Positions 19,758 through 27,637 of a stretch of 64,000 bases of DNA are shown here, one piece after another. Made by a program: the position numbers and the translations under genes. The stretch lies in the NCBI GenBank assembly GCA_036307185.1, contig JAXJYC010000039.1, positions 65,356-129,355 of the forward strand. The letters run 5' to 3'. Position 1 is the stretch's first letter. Each line of letters starts with the position of its first letter. The notes beneath the pieces were generated by a model. That model saw only the letters and a list, made by a program, of their open reading frames with translations, made no database searches and was not told the DNA's origin. This stretch comes from SVEL01 sp017381055. Lineage in GTDB: Bacteria > Bacillota > Clostridia > Lachnospirales > Lachnospiraceae.

Positions 19758-20822
19758 ATGTCTTTTACTAAGGAGAAACGCGACAAAATTCAACACGACC
19801 TTATGGAGCTTATCAATAGTGACGATTCTGAATTTATCCAAAAGCTTATAAAAAAGTATTCTCTCACTGCTACTAGCATCAGAAGATATCTTAAGGAGCT
19901 GTTGGATTCTGATATTATACACAAGGACGAAGACAGAGCTTGTGGCTACGACCTAACTTGGACAGAGTATGAATATATATATGACCTTGAAAATGAAAAC
20001 TTTGAGGAGCATGAAATATATGGCGAAATATTGGCTCCTATTATAAAGGATTTCTCTGAATCAGCAAAAAAGATTTGGCCTTATGTATTTGTTGAAATTA
20101 TGAATAACGCCTTAGAGCATTCTGGTGCCACAAAGGTTATCTGTAAAATAAGAACATGTTACTTATATACAGATATCATCATAGCTGATACTGGTGAAGG
20201 TATCTTCCAGCGTATTAAAGATTATGTAAAAAAAGAAAAAAACATAGATATAAGCACACGTGATATTATCCTTGAACTACACAAGGGTAAGCTTACTATC
20301 GCTAAGCATCTTCATACTGGCGAAGGTATCTTCTTCGTATCAAAAATGCTTGATTACTTTGCAATATGTTCCGACAATCAGGTATTCTACCACGGTATGC
20401 AGAGCGCCGACTCTTCCTTAAAGGCTTACTTAGAGTCATATGCAAACAAAATAAGCGGATATGGCACTACTGTTTGGATGTGCTTATCTAACTCTTCTAC
20501 TAGAGAAATGAATGAGATTTTTGATGAGTTCTCTTCAGACAATGAAGGTTTCTCAAAAACAATTATTCCTATACGAGAGATTTGCCACGGTGGCTATCCT
20601 GTGGCTCGTTCTCTTGCCAGACGACTTGTATACCGAATGGAACAATTTGGTGATATCATCCTTGATTTTTCTGAAGTTCCTATGATAGGACAAGGATTTG
20701 CCCATGAAGTTTTCGTAGTATTTAAGAATAAGTTTCCAGAGGTAAATATCACTGCGATAAATGCCAATTCTGATGTAAATAAGATGATACAGCATGTATT
20801 AAATACAAAGTATGATGACTAA
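19758..20822 (+). CDS. HTH / HATPase / STAS-like (DUF4325) regulator
   Basis: A single polypeptide combining three parts. Residues 1-60 look like a winged-helix or HTH region (TSIRRYLKELLDSDII). Residues 88-245 are a GHKL ATPase with N-box FVEIMNNALEHS (Glu113, Asn117), G1 IADTGEGIF (Asp144) and G2 HTGEGIFF. Residues 275-350 are a STAS-like DUF4325 domain (LDFSEVPMIGQGFAHEVF). The fold combination resembles an anti-sigma kinase joined to its anti-anti-sigma partner. Proteins of this layout are known in databases but their role is poorly defined. There is no membrane segment. AGGAGG precedes the ATG and a terminator follows at once, so it is monocistronic. Confidence 0.8.
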   Translation: MSFTKEKRDKIQHDLMELINSDDSEFIQKLIKKYSLTATSIRRYLKELLDSDIIHKDEDRACGYDLTWTEYEYIYDLENENFEEHEIYGEILAPIIKDFSESAKKIWPYVFVEIMNNALEHSGATKVICKIRTCYLYTDIIIADTGEGIFQRIKDYVKKEKNIDISTRDIILELHKGKLTIAKHLHTGEGIFFVSKMLDYFAICSDNQVFYHGMQSADSSLKAYLESYANKISGYGTTVWMCLSNSSTREMNEIFDEFSSDNEGFSKTIIPIREICHGGYPVARSLARRLVYRMEQFGDIILDFSEVPMIGQGFAHEVFVVFKNKFPEVNITAINANSDVNKMIQHVLNTKYDD

Positions 20823-20867
20823 ATAAGATATATTAATATAATATCCTAATACGATATCTCAAATATA

Positions 20868-20905
20868 ACAGAGGTAGGCGAATTTCAAAACGCCTACCTT
20901 TTTAT
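20868..20905 (+). terminator. Bidirectional terminator after the HTH/ATPase gene
   Basis: A nine-bp stem pairs AGGTAGGCG (20872-20880) with 20891-20899 and is followed by TTTTT. It sits between two convergent genes, two to eight bases from the stop of the surface-protein gene. Confidence 0.85.
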
Positions 20906-20906
20906 T

Positions 20907-22814
20907 CTATACTCTTTTTTGATTCAATGTTGTATACATAGTTACTGCTGCACCTATTAATGCTATAGCCAATAACCATATCATATTTACTTTGTCTCCT
21001 AAATTCGGTGTACCACCTACATTGCCAGCACCGTTTCCACCACTATTATTTGTTCCGGTACTACCATTTACATTATTACTTGTATCGCCGTTAGATGTAC
21101 CACCGTTATTTGGATTAACATTTGTATCTCCAGGTTTATTTGCCACTTCTCTTATAGCTCCACATTCATTACAATCTGTATCATTAATATCTGTATATGT
21201 ATGAGCATAATCATTAGCTGTTACATTTATAGTTCTAGAATACAGCTTTGTTCCATCTTTTAATGTAGCTACACACATATATACCCCTGGTTGATGGTTT
21301 TTAAGCTTATTTGTATTCTGTCCTGCTATAGCCTCGCCTATTTCATCTTTTGAAAGTGTTATCTGAGCTGTAAACTCACCATAAGAGCCTATGCCTATTT
21401 CACATATATCAGACTCAGTTATTTCATACATATACTCATTTTCATTCACTTCGTCCAAATAAATCTCATCACCATCCACACGAACAGCAACCATATCAGC
21501 TTCTCCACTAATCAACTTTATATTTATGGTATATCCTGCTTCGAATATATTTCCTATATATACCATATAATAACCACTATCTTCCTGGCCAACCCATTTT
21601 TCATTTTCAAATGTGCCTAAAAACACCTCAGCTGGCATAACCTTATCAGCATTTTCAGGAGTTACCAACTGTTTATCTATAACATTATATGTTGTATTAG
21701 TTGCTTTGTGCCACTGATATGACGCAACCTCTTTACTGCTAACCTCCATCATAGGATTGCTTGCAGTAGGCTGGTTTACTACATTCAAATGACCCACCAC
21801 TGTATTTGACCACACTACTTCATTTCCACAAGACACCTTACATGCATAATATTTTCCTTCTTCGTAATCTGTGAGAGTTGCCTTAGTCTGACCATCTACT
21901 ACTTTTTGCGAATCAGTTTTTATCAATTGTATCGATGGTGTGAAAGCCTCTTCTCCAAACATTTCAAAAGTATAAAAAGTACTATCAATTGCAGTAAACA
22001 TATATTTACTACTTCCATCTAATTCTGTCTCTACTTGTACACATTGTTGAATTCCATTTTCATCAGTCATATATGTTCTTACTGATCTATCACCTTTATT
22101 TTCAAAATCGAACAATACTGATTCACCCTCGTGCATATAAATGGTTGTCTCTAAATATTCTATCCTAGAATAACCAGAATAAAAAGAACTCCACTTATTA
22201 TTCGTTTTATCATAATTACCTTTTGCACATACTTTATCGTCTGCAACAGTTCTCATTCCGTCAGCTATGGCGTATGTTTTTCCTTCTCTTACTAACTCAA
22301 TCCTTGCCACTACATTCGCCGGAGTAGCCTCATCACGAATATTTACCTCTACAATACCATCATCAACAATTGTTTTTGAATACACATCACCATTTTTTAC
22401 ACAAATTTCGTTATTAAAGGTAACTCTATCATCTGACACTCCACCTAGCCATGTTACATTAATAACATCTCCTGCCTTGCATTCAATGTATAAATGCATA
22501 TATCTCATTCCATCTTCAGGAATCCATTTATTCTCATTTTCATAATAAATTCCTCTCTCCAATGGTACATATATCTTACTTGCCGCTTCGTCAACAATAT
22601 TATATACAGCCTCTGCTTTCTCACCCGCTTCTAACTCATACCACTGATAAGACACACCGTCTGTCTTATTTACCGAAACACTTGGATTATTACCATCATA
22701 ATTTGTCGTTACCTTAAGTGGCTCCTCTCCCAATGCACTAACACTCATACTTCCCACAATCATAACTGCGACGCACATAGTTGCCAACAGTTTTTTCATA
22801 ATTTTTAAACGCAT
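20907..22814 (-). CDS. Secreted surface protein with C-terminal membrane anchor
   Basis: I cannot assign a family. The 635 residues begin with a signal peptide (MKKLLATMCVAVMIVGSMSV, cleavage probably near SALGEE). The long extracellular part has at least two similar sections, each with VSYQWYE- or VASYQWHK-like starts, then YNIVD/YNVID and a GYYM- or GIYY-type strand. That suggests repeated beta-sandwich modules. It ends with a CxxC-containing segment (CNECGAIREV), an Asn/Gly/Thr-rich linker (about 575-610), a hydrophobic helix (WLLAIALIGAAVTMY) and NQKRV. A perfect AGGAGG lies seven bases before the chosen ATG; a second in-frame ATG lies five codons in. It is an adhesin or carbohydrate-binding candidate by architecture only. 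Confidence 0.75.
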   Translation of the reverse strand: MRLKIMKKLLATMCVAVMIVGSMSVSALGEEPLKVTTNYDGNNPSVSVNKTDGVSYQWYELEAGEKAEAVYNIVDEAASKIYVPLERGIYYENENKWIPEDGMRYMHLYIECKAGDVINVTWLGGVSDDRVTFNNEICVKNGDVYSKTIVDDGIVEVNIRDEATPANVVARIELVREGKTYAIADGMRTVADDKVCAKGNYDKTNNKWSSFYSGYSRIEYLETTIYMHEGESVLFDFENKGDRSVRTYMTDENGIQQCVQVETELDGSSKYMFTAIDSTFYTFEMFGEEAFTPSIQLIKTDSQKVVDGQTKATLTDYEEGKYYACKVSCGNEVVWSNTVVGHLNVVNQPTASNPMMEVSSKEVASYQWHKATNTTYNVIDKQLVTPENADKVMPAEVFLGTFENEKWVGQEDSGYYMVYIGNIFEAGYTINIKLISGEADMVAVRVDGDEIYLDEVNENEYMYEITESDICEIGIGSYGEFTAQITLSKDEIGEAIAGQNTNKLKNHQPGVYMCVATLKDGTKLYSRTINVTANDYAHTYTDINDTDCNECGAIREVANKPGDTNVNPNNGGTSNGDTSNNVNGSTGTNNSGGNGAGNVGGTPNLGDKVNMIWLLAIALIGAAVTMYTTLNQKRV

Positions 22815-22931
22815 TTTTTACCCTCCTTTTATTTTATATGTGTATAACATTTTATCATATTACCATACAAAAGTCTAACAAATTATATACCCTATGCATA
22901 TACTAATATAAAACTTTAAATCAGGTGAAAT

Positions 22932-23462
22932 ATGGCATATAGAATAGTTATTGACCCAGGACATGGCGGTGAAGATTTTGGCGCCACATACAAAGGAAGA
23001 AACGAGAAGGACGATAACCTTAATCTAGCCCTAGCAGTTGGTCGTATACTAGCAGATAACGGCATCGATGTATTATATACAAGAACTGAGGATGTATATA
23101 ATACACCTTTTGAAAAGGCAACTATGGGAAACAATGCAAATGCTGACCTTTTTGTTTCAATCCATAGAAATGCACTCCCTACTCCAAATACTGGAACTGG
23201 CGTAGAAACTCTTGTATATAACGACCAAGGTATAAAATCTCGATTAGCTAGAAACATAAATAGCGAATTAGGCAATCTAGGTTTCGATGTAAGAGGCGTA
23301 ATCGAACGACCTAATCTAGTCGTTCTAAAGCGGACAAAAATGCCTGCCGTCTTAGTTGAGGCAGGCTTTATAAACAATGATGCTGATAACGAGAAATTTG
23401 ATGCTGAATTTAATGAAATAGCACAGGCTATAGCCGACGGTATATTAAATACCGTAGGCTAA
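22932..23462 (+). CDS. N-acetylmuramoyl-L-alanine amidase (Amidase_3)
   Basis: Zinc amidase that cleaves the MurNAc-L-Ala bond in peptidoglycan. Metal ligands and catalytic residue are visible: His11 in IDPGHGGED, Glu25 in NEKDDNLN, His78 in SIHRNA and Glu143 in AVLVEAGFINN. The 176 residues consist of the catalytic domain alone, without a recognisable signal peptide or wall-binding repeats. This is unusual for an enzyme acting outside the membrane; CwlD-type or phage-type amidases are alternatives. The ATG follows AGGTGA. It is divergent from the surface-protein gene and convergent with the lipoprotein gene. Confidence 0.9.
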   Translation: MAYRIVIDPGHGGEDFGATYKGRNEKDDNLNLALAVGRILADNGIDVLYTRTEDVYNTPFEKATMGNNANADLFVSIHRNALPTPNTGTGVETLVYNDQGIKSRLARNINSELGNLGFDVRGVIERPNLVVLKRTKMPAVLVEAGFINNDADNEKFDAEFNEIAQAIADGILNTVG

Positions 23463-23538
23463 CCTTGTGCCACTATTTATATAAGCTATACAACTTAATA
23501 CAGTCATAAATAAGCTTGTACAAAGGTATTCAAACTAC

Positions 23539-23859
23539 TTATCTTAAACCGTTACGTGCACCACCGTTATTACTTGTTGTTTCAGTGGTATTATCAAGAG
23601 CATTTCCTATATCATCTATAAGACCTGTGCCTGTTGTACCATTGTCTGTAGTTCCGTTAATTGTATTATTTCCATTAGTATTTGTGTTTGTTGTCACTCG
23701 CTCACTAGTGGTTCTGTCAGTTGTAACTCTATCATTAGTAGTATTCCCACTGGTAGTTTCTGTTGCCACCTCTGCGTCAGTGCTACATGAACAACCTGCT
23801 GCTACTGCTAACACTCCTACAACTAACAAAACCAAGGACATTCTTTTAAATTTACCCAT
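23539..23859 (-). CDS. Small Thr/Asn-rich lipoprotein, unknown function
   Basis: The 106 residues begin MGKFKRMSLVLLVVGVLAV and then AAGCSCS, a good type II signal peptide whose lipobox cysteine is Cys23. After lipidation the rest is low-complexity Thr, Asn and Gly (TTNTNTNGNNTINGTTDNG), typical of a flexible stalk rather than an enzyme. AAGGAGA lies eight bases before the ATG, and that site is also one arm of an inverted repeat (see 23866-23925). It lies downstream of dapB and may be read from it. Confidence 0.7.
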   Translation of the reverse strand: MGKFKRMSLVLLVVGVLAVAAGCSCSTDAEVATETTSGNTTNDRVTTDRTTSERVTTNTNTNGNNTINGTTDNGTTGTGLIDDIGNALDNTTETTSNNGGARNGLR

Positions 23860-23865
23860 AATAAT

Positions 23866-23931
23866 AGTCTCCTTTGATATATTTAGTAATTAATTTACTA
23901 CATATATTTATTTACAAAGGAGACTTTTTTT
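23866..23931 (-). promoter_or_regulatory. Hairpin masking the lipoprotein ribosome binding site
   Basis: An 11-bp perfect inverted repeat pairs 23866-23876 with 23915-23925 (AGTCTCCTTTG on the plus strand). Read on the minus strand, the second arm contains the AAGGAGA ribosome site of the lipoprotein. The 38-base loop is AT-rich and itself partly self-complementary (TAGTA/TACTA). On the plus strand the same hairpin is followed by seven T and would act as a terminator for antisense transcripts. Confidence 0.55.
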
Positions 23932-23953
23932 ATACACTTTTTTATTTTTTCAA

Positions 23954-24712
23954 TTATTCGCCAATTACATCCTTCATAGAGTACATACCAACCTTCTGTC
24001 CCTTTAAGAACTTAGCTGCCTGTACTGCACCCTTAGCAAAAATAGCCTTTGAATAAGCTGTGTGCTTAAACTCAAGTACCTCATCTGTACCTGCAAATAT
24101 TACTTCATGCTCACCAACAATTGAACCGCCTCTTACAGCACTGATACCAATCTGCTTCTCTGGACGCTTCTCTCTTATCTGGCTTCTGTCATAGCAATAC
24201 TCATACTCATTATTAAGCTGCTCATTTACAGCATCTGCAAGCATAAGAGCTGTTCCACTAGGAGCATCAATTTTCTGATTGTGATGCTTCTCTACTATCT
24301 CTACATCAAATCCTGCCTCTGTAAGCACCTTAGTTACAGCCTTCATAACCTTAGCCATTGTGTTGATACCAAGAGACATGTTGCCAGAACGAAGGATTGC
24401 AACCTTAGTAGCTGCTTCATCTATCTGAGCAATCTGTTCCTTAGAATAACCTGTTGAACATAAAACTGCTGGCACCTGACTTCCCACAGAGTATTCCAAT
24501 ATAGACTCTAACGATGCTGGATTAGAGAAATCAATTATAACATCTGCATCTTCCTGAACCATTGAAATACTCTTATATACAGGGTATATATTGTGACCAT
24601 CGTCAAATACATCTACACCTGCAACAATTGTTGCATCCGCATCGTCTTTAACGATATTTGTTATAACCTGGCCCATTTTGCCATTACAACCTACCATTAT
24701 AATATTAACCAT
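23954..24712 (-). CDS. dapB: 4-hydroxy-tetrahydrodipicolinate reductase
   Basis: Reduces hydroxy-tetrahydrodipicolinate with NAD(P)H in the lysine/diaminopimelate pathway. The N-terminal Rossmann loop is IIMVGCNGKMGQVI. Other signatures are CSTGYS, SGNMSLGI and the family motif EKHHNQKIDAPSGTALML, with the two catalytic histidines and the lysine. At 252 residues it is standard. The ATG follows GGTAG. It is the second gene after dapA, 84 bases downstream, and is therefore expected to be under the lysine riboswitch. Confidence 0.96.
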   Translation of the reverse strand: MVNIIMVGCNGKMGQVITNIVKDDADATIVAGVDVFDDGHNIYPVYKSISMVQEDADVIIDFSNPASLESILEYSVGSQVPAVLCSTGYSKEQIAQIDEAATKVAILRSGNMSLGINTMAKVMKAVTKVLTEAGFDVEIVEKHHNQKIDAPSGTALMLADAVNEQLNNEYEYCYDRSQIREKRPEKQIGISAVRGGSIVGEHEVIFAGTDEVLEFKHTAYSKAIFAKGAVQAAKFLKGQKVGMYSMKDVIGE

Positions 24713-24796
24713 TTTTTCTACCTGTTCTTTCTAAAATGTAAATACAAGACACATTGCTTATATTTATAACCAATTACAACAACATCTACTCTATAT

Positions 24797-25687
24797 TTAA
24801 TCTAAGATACCATACTTACGCATAGCTGTTGCAAGTCTCTCCACATTCTTCTCTTCCATATCTGTAAGTGGCATACGAAGTGTTCCTACATTCTTGCCCT
24901 GAAGATTCATAGCAGCCTTAACCGGGATAGGATTTACCTCACAGAATAATGCTTCTACAACCTCGATAGCATCAAGCTGTAACTGACAGCTCTTCTCTAC
25001 GTTACCAGCAAGGTACTCCGCTACGATATCATGTGTCTGTCTAGGCGCAACATTTGATAATACTGAGATAACACCCTTTCCACCAAGTGATAATAAAGGT
25101 ACGATCTGGTCATCATTTCCAGAATAGATATCGATTCTACCCTTTGAAAGAGATGCAAGCTTAGCCACCTGTGAAATATTACCTGAAGCTTCCTTTATAG
25201 CTACTACGTTAGGAGCTACATCACATATAGCCATAACTGTCTCTGGTAAAATATTACATCCGCCTGTTCTACTTGGAACATTGTATAAGATAATAGGAAC
25301 ATTAACAGCATCATTGATAGCCTTGTAATGAGCTATAAGTCCCTTCTGTGTAGCCTTGTTATAATATGGAGTAACAACAAGTAAACCATCTACTCCGTAC
25401 TTCTCAGCTTCCTTTGAAAGATAAATAGCTGTCTCAGTACAGTTAGAACCTGTTCCTGCTACAACTGGTATTCTCTTATTAACCTTCTCCACTACAAACT
25501 TAATACACTCAAGGTGCTCCTCATGAGAAAGTGTCGATGCTTCACCTGTAGTACCACATACGATAATACAATCTGTACCACCAGCGATCTGATCCTCAAT
25601 AATGTTCGCGAATACTTCATAATTAACTGAACCATCCTGATTCATAGGTGTAACGATAGCAACACCTGCACCTGTAAAAATTGACAT
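24797..25687 (-). CDS. dapA: 4-hydroxy-tetrahydrodipicolinate synthase
   Basis: Condenses pyruvate with aspartate semialdehyde, the first committed step toward diaminopimelate and lysine. It is a TIM-barrel aldolase with GTTGEASTLSHEEH, VVTPYYNKATQKGL, YNVPSRTG and the Schiff-base lysine in VVAIKEASGN. The 296 residues match the family. The leader carries a lysine riboswitch aptamer and terminator, so expression should fall when lysine is plentiful. asd, which supplies its substrate, is 13 kb away as a separate unit. Confidence 0.97.
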   Translation of the reverse strand: MSIFTGAGVAIVTPMNQDGSVNYEVFANIIEDQIAGGTDCIIVCGTTGEASTLSHEEHLECIKFVVEKVNKRIPVVAGTGSNCTETAIYLSKEAEKYGVDGLLVVTPYYNKATQKGLIAHYKAINDAVNVPIILYNVPSRTGGCNILPETVMAICDVAPNVVAIKEASGNISQVAKLASLSKGRIDIYSGNDDQIVPLLSLGGKGVISVLSNVAPRQTHDIVAEYLAGNVEKSCQLQLDAIEVVEALFCEVNPIPVKAAMNLQGKNVGTLRMPLTDMEEKNVERLATAMRKYGILD

Positions 25688-25724
25688 AAAAAATTCCTCC
25701 TTTTAGTGAAGATAATGTATGTTA

Positions 25725-25754
25725 TAAAAAAGAGCTGGGCGCAAGGTCCAGCTC
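25725..25754 (-). terminator. Riboswitch-controlled terminator in the dapA leader
   Basis: On the minus strand, GAGCTGG (25748-25754 complement) pairs with CCAGCTC (25732-25738 complement) and runs directly into TTTTTT. It lies 24 bases after the aptamer and 38 bases before the dapA ATG, the position of an attenuator. The competing antiterminator pairing was not worked out. Confidence 0.85.
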
Positions 25755-25778
25755 ATGAATATCATAACAAAAGATCCA

Positions 25779-25976
25779 TGATAGCTCCCCATTTGTTGCA
25801 AGCATAAACCTTGCTTTCAAGGCTATTGCCCCAAATGACAGTCATAGAGCTCTTAACTCTATGCCCAAGGTCAATACAAACAGCTATATCAACCTTTCGG
25901 CGTATTTTCCTTCCCATATACCTCATCTGCTTCTGTTAGCATCAGCATATGTACTCTTAAAACACGCGACCTCTAC
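25779..25976 (-). ncRNA. Lysine riboswitch (L box) upstream of dapA
   Basis: Read on the minus strand the element begins AGAGGTCGCG, followed by AAGAGTA, GGAAGG, GCCGAAAGG, TTGTAT, a GGGCAT stretch and closing GGAGCTATC. These are the conserved core blocks of the L-box lysine aptamer in their usual order (compare AGAGGTGC...AAGAGTA...GGCTGAAAGG...GGGCTATC). Terminal segments AGAGGT/GCTATC lie where stem P1 is expected. Promoter upstream, aptamer, terminator and dapA are in canonical arrangement. The identification rests on motif order read by eye. Confidence 0.92.
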
Positions 25977-26004
25977 ACATTATCTTAATATTTATTTCTT
26001 TTTC

Positions 26005-26033
26005 AATATAACACTTAAAACTATCCGTGTCAA
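26005..26033 (-). promoter_or_regulatory. Promoter of the lysine riboswitch-dapA-dapB operon
   Basis: Minus strand: consensus TTGACA (26028-26033), 17-base spacer, TATATT (26005-26010). The predicted start of transcription is about 20 bases before the aptamer. The rest of the 362-base gap between dapA and the NTPase gene is filled by the riboswitch. Confidence 0.85.
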
Positions 26034-26049
26034 TCAAATGATTGCAATA

Positions 26050-26574
26050 TTATTTACCAAGCTTCGACTCGATGCTTAAATATATCTCATCCTGCGACAT
26101 ATTATCCATATCATAGATGATAAGATCTCTTCTCTTTCTAAGCTCACTAGTAAATGGTGTATTAACTGTCTTCATAAGTATGAATACATTCACATCAAGC
26201 TCAAGAATCTGTCTGATCTTCTCCATAAACTCTGGTGATTCTGCCTCACCTCTACCAAGCTCATCTAAGATAATACAATCATATTCCTTCTTCTTCATCT
26301 TAAGCACATCCGAAAGACAAAGTACCCCAAATGTATCATATACTTCTGTTAAGTTAATTCTATGCTTGCTCTTAAGAACTGTCTGAATAGGCACATTATT
26401 GTGATATCCTTCTACATCCTTAATAGAGCTCATATAATATCCCTTAAATTCATTCTCATATACTATGCTATGCATTCTAAAACCTACTGGCTTTAATTGA
26501 TTCTTCTCCACCAATTCATCCATCAAACATGACTTGCCAGTGTTAGACTTGCCTATAATTAAAAACTTGTTCAT
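26050..26574 (-). CDS. Small P-loop NTPase (nucleoside-triphosphatase-like)
   Basis: 174 residues with a P-loop at the start (IIGKSNTGKSC, Lys14/Ser15), a glycine-containing YYMSSI segment and the Walker B strand CIILDELGRGEAES. The order resembles the THEP1/NTPase_1 family, which hydrolyses nucleoside triphosphates, but the Walker A is atypical (second Gly replaced by Ser-Asn). There is no signal or membrane segment. It starts 51 bases after the Lgt-like gene on the same strand and is probably co-transcribed. The function is unknown beyond nucleotide binding. Confidence 0.7.
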   Translation of the reverse strand: MNKFLIIGKSNTGKSCLMDELVEKNQLKPVGFRMHSIVYENEFKGYYMSSIKDVEGYHNNVPIQTVLKSKHRINLTEVYDTFGVLCLSDVLKMKKKEYDCIILDELGRGEAESPEFMEKIRQILELDVNVFILMKTVNTPFTSELRKRRDLIIYDMDNMSQDEIYLSIESKLGK

Positions 26575-26625
26575 CCTAGGTACCCTCTCTCCTTTTATTG
26601 CCTTAAACCACCAATATTCAGTATA

Positions 26626-27420
26626 TTAATTTTCTTCAGTTCTGTCAACTCTATCTTTCCTAATAGCTAGATAAATTCCCAACGGAAGTAGTATTAAACT
26701 AATCCACTGAGAAGTAGACAAACCAAGTAATCCACCTCTTATCTCATCATCTCTTGCAAACTCTAGAATAAATCTCATTATGCTGTAAACGATAAGATAT
26801 ATCCCTATAGGCTGACCATCCTTCTTAACACCTCTTTTTACTAATATGTAAAGACATAGTGCAAGAATTAGATTAACAGTTGTCTCAACTAACTGTGTTG
26901 GAAATCTAGGCACACCACACATACCTACAGTAAACTCATTACATGGATATGTGATAGCAAATGGTCCATCATACTTCATACCATAGCAACAGCCTGCACA
27001 CACACATCCTATTCTGCCTATACCATGCATAAGTGGAATAGCTGGTGCCGCCACATTCATAAATGGCTTAAGTGGAACACTAAATTGCTTACAATAAATA
27101 ATAACACCTATAGCACCACCTATAAGACCGCCATAAAATACAAATCCCGAAAATACATATATAAGCACCACCCATGGATTATCTAAAAACACATCAAAAT
27201 TCTTTATAAACTTAGGTAGCATAGTTATAAAATACATAAGCTTAGCGCCTATAACTATACCCATAGCACAATAAATAGATGCAAATCCCACATCAGATGG
27301 TGGAAGTCCATACTTTTTTGCAAGGCTCATAGCCACTACAACAGCTAAACCAAAACCAATTATCGCCATCAAACCATACACAGGCAATGGAAAGCCAAAT
27401 ATATAAATATGTGGTAACAT
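26626..27420 (-). CDS. Lgt-like prolipoprotein diacylglyceryl transferase family protein
   Basis: An integral membrane protein of about seven segments with the Lgt fold order: PLPVYGLMAIIGF, FYGGLIGGAIG, a GRIG loop and MRFILEFARDD. Lgt attaches diacylglycerol to lipoprotein cysteines. Compared with E. coli Lgt, Tyr (here Tyr15), Arg (Arg136) and the RFxxEF pair (Arg216, Glu220) are kept. The His of HGGLIGG is Tyr96, the essential Asn of GRxGN is Cys139, and the Glu of NGE is Cys144, giving GRIGCVCAGCCYG. This Cys-rich variant is recurrent in Clostridia (recall, not a search), so the usual Lgt activity should not be assumed. GGAGA precedes the ATG. Confidence 0.8.
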   Translation of the reverse strand: MLPHIYIFGFPLPVYGLMAIIGFGLAVVVAMSLAKKYGLPPSDVGFASIYCAMGIVIGAKLMYFITMLPKFIKNFDVFLDNPWVVLIYVFSGFVFYGGLIGGAIGVIIYCKQFSVPLKPFMNVAAPAIPLMHGIGRIGCVCAGCCYGMKYDGPFAITYPCNEFTVGMCGVPRFPTQLVETTVNLILALCLYILVKRGVKKDGQPIGIYLIVYSIMRFILEFARDDEIRGGLLGLSTSQWISLILLPLGIYLAIRKDRVDRTEEN

Positions 27421-27481
27421 AATTATCTCCTTTGTTACTTATATTTGTCCAAACAGACACTTATAAAAGTTTACCATAGTT

Positions 27482-27509
27482 AGTATACTTTTACTACTGA
27501 TATTTGCAA
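27482..27509 (-). promoter_or_regulatory. Probable promoter for the Lgt-like gene and NTPase
   Basis: Minus strand: TTGCAA (27504-27509), 16-base spacer, TATACT (27482-27487), about 60 bases before the ATG and just after the pullulanase terminator. Confidence 0.55.
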
Positions 27510-27524
27510 AAACTTATGGACATG

Positions 27525-27559
27525 AAAAAAGTGGCAGTTCTAAGAACTGCCACTAAAAA
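27525..27559 (-). terminator. Bidirectional terminator after the pullulanase gene
   Basis: A 10-bp stem, GTGGCAGTTC (27531-27540) with 27544-27553, is flanked by A-runs on the left and right, giving U tracts in either direction. It lies about 80 bases past the pullulanase stop. Confidence 0.85.
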
Positions 27560-27637
27560 AATATATAGGAAGATTTGAAGTTTGCATATTAAATTGTGCC
27601 TTACCTACGATGTCTTCCAAAAATAATTTTTTACTAA

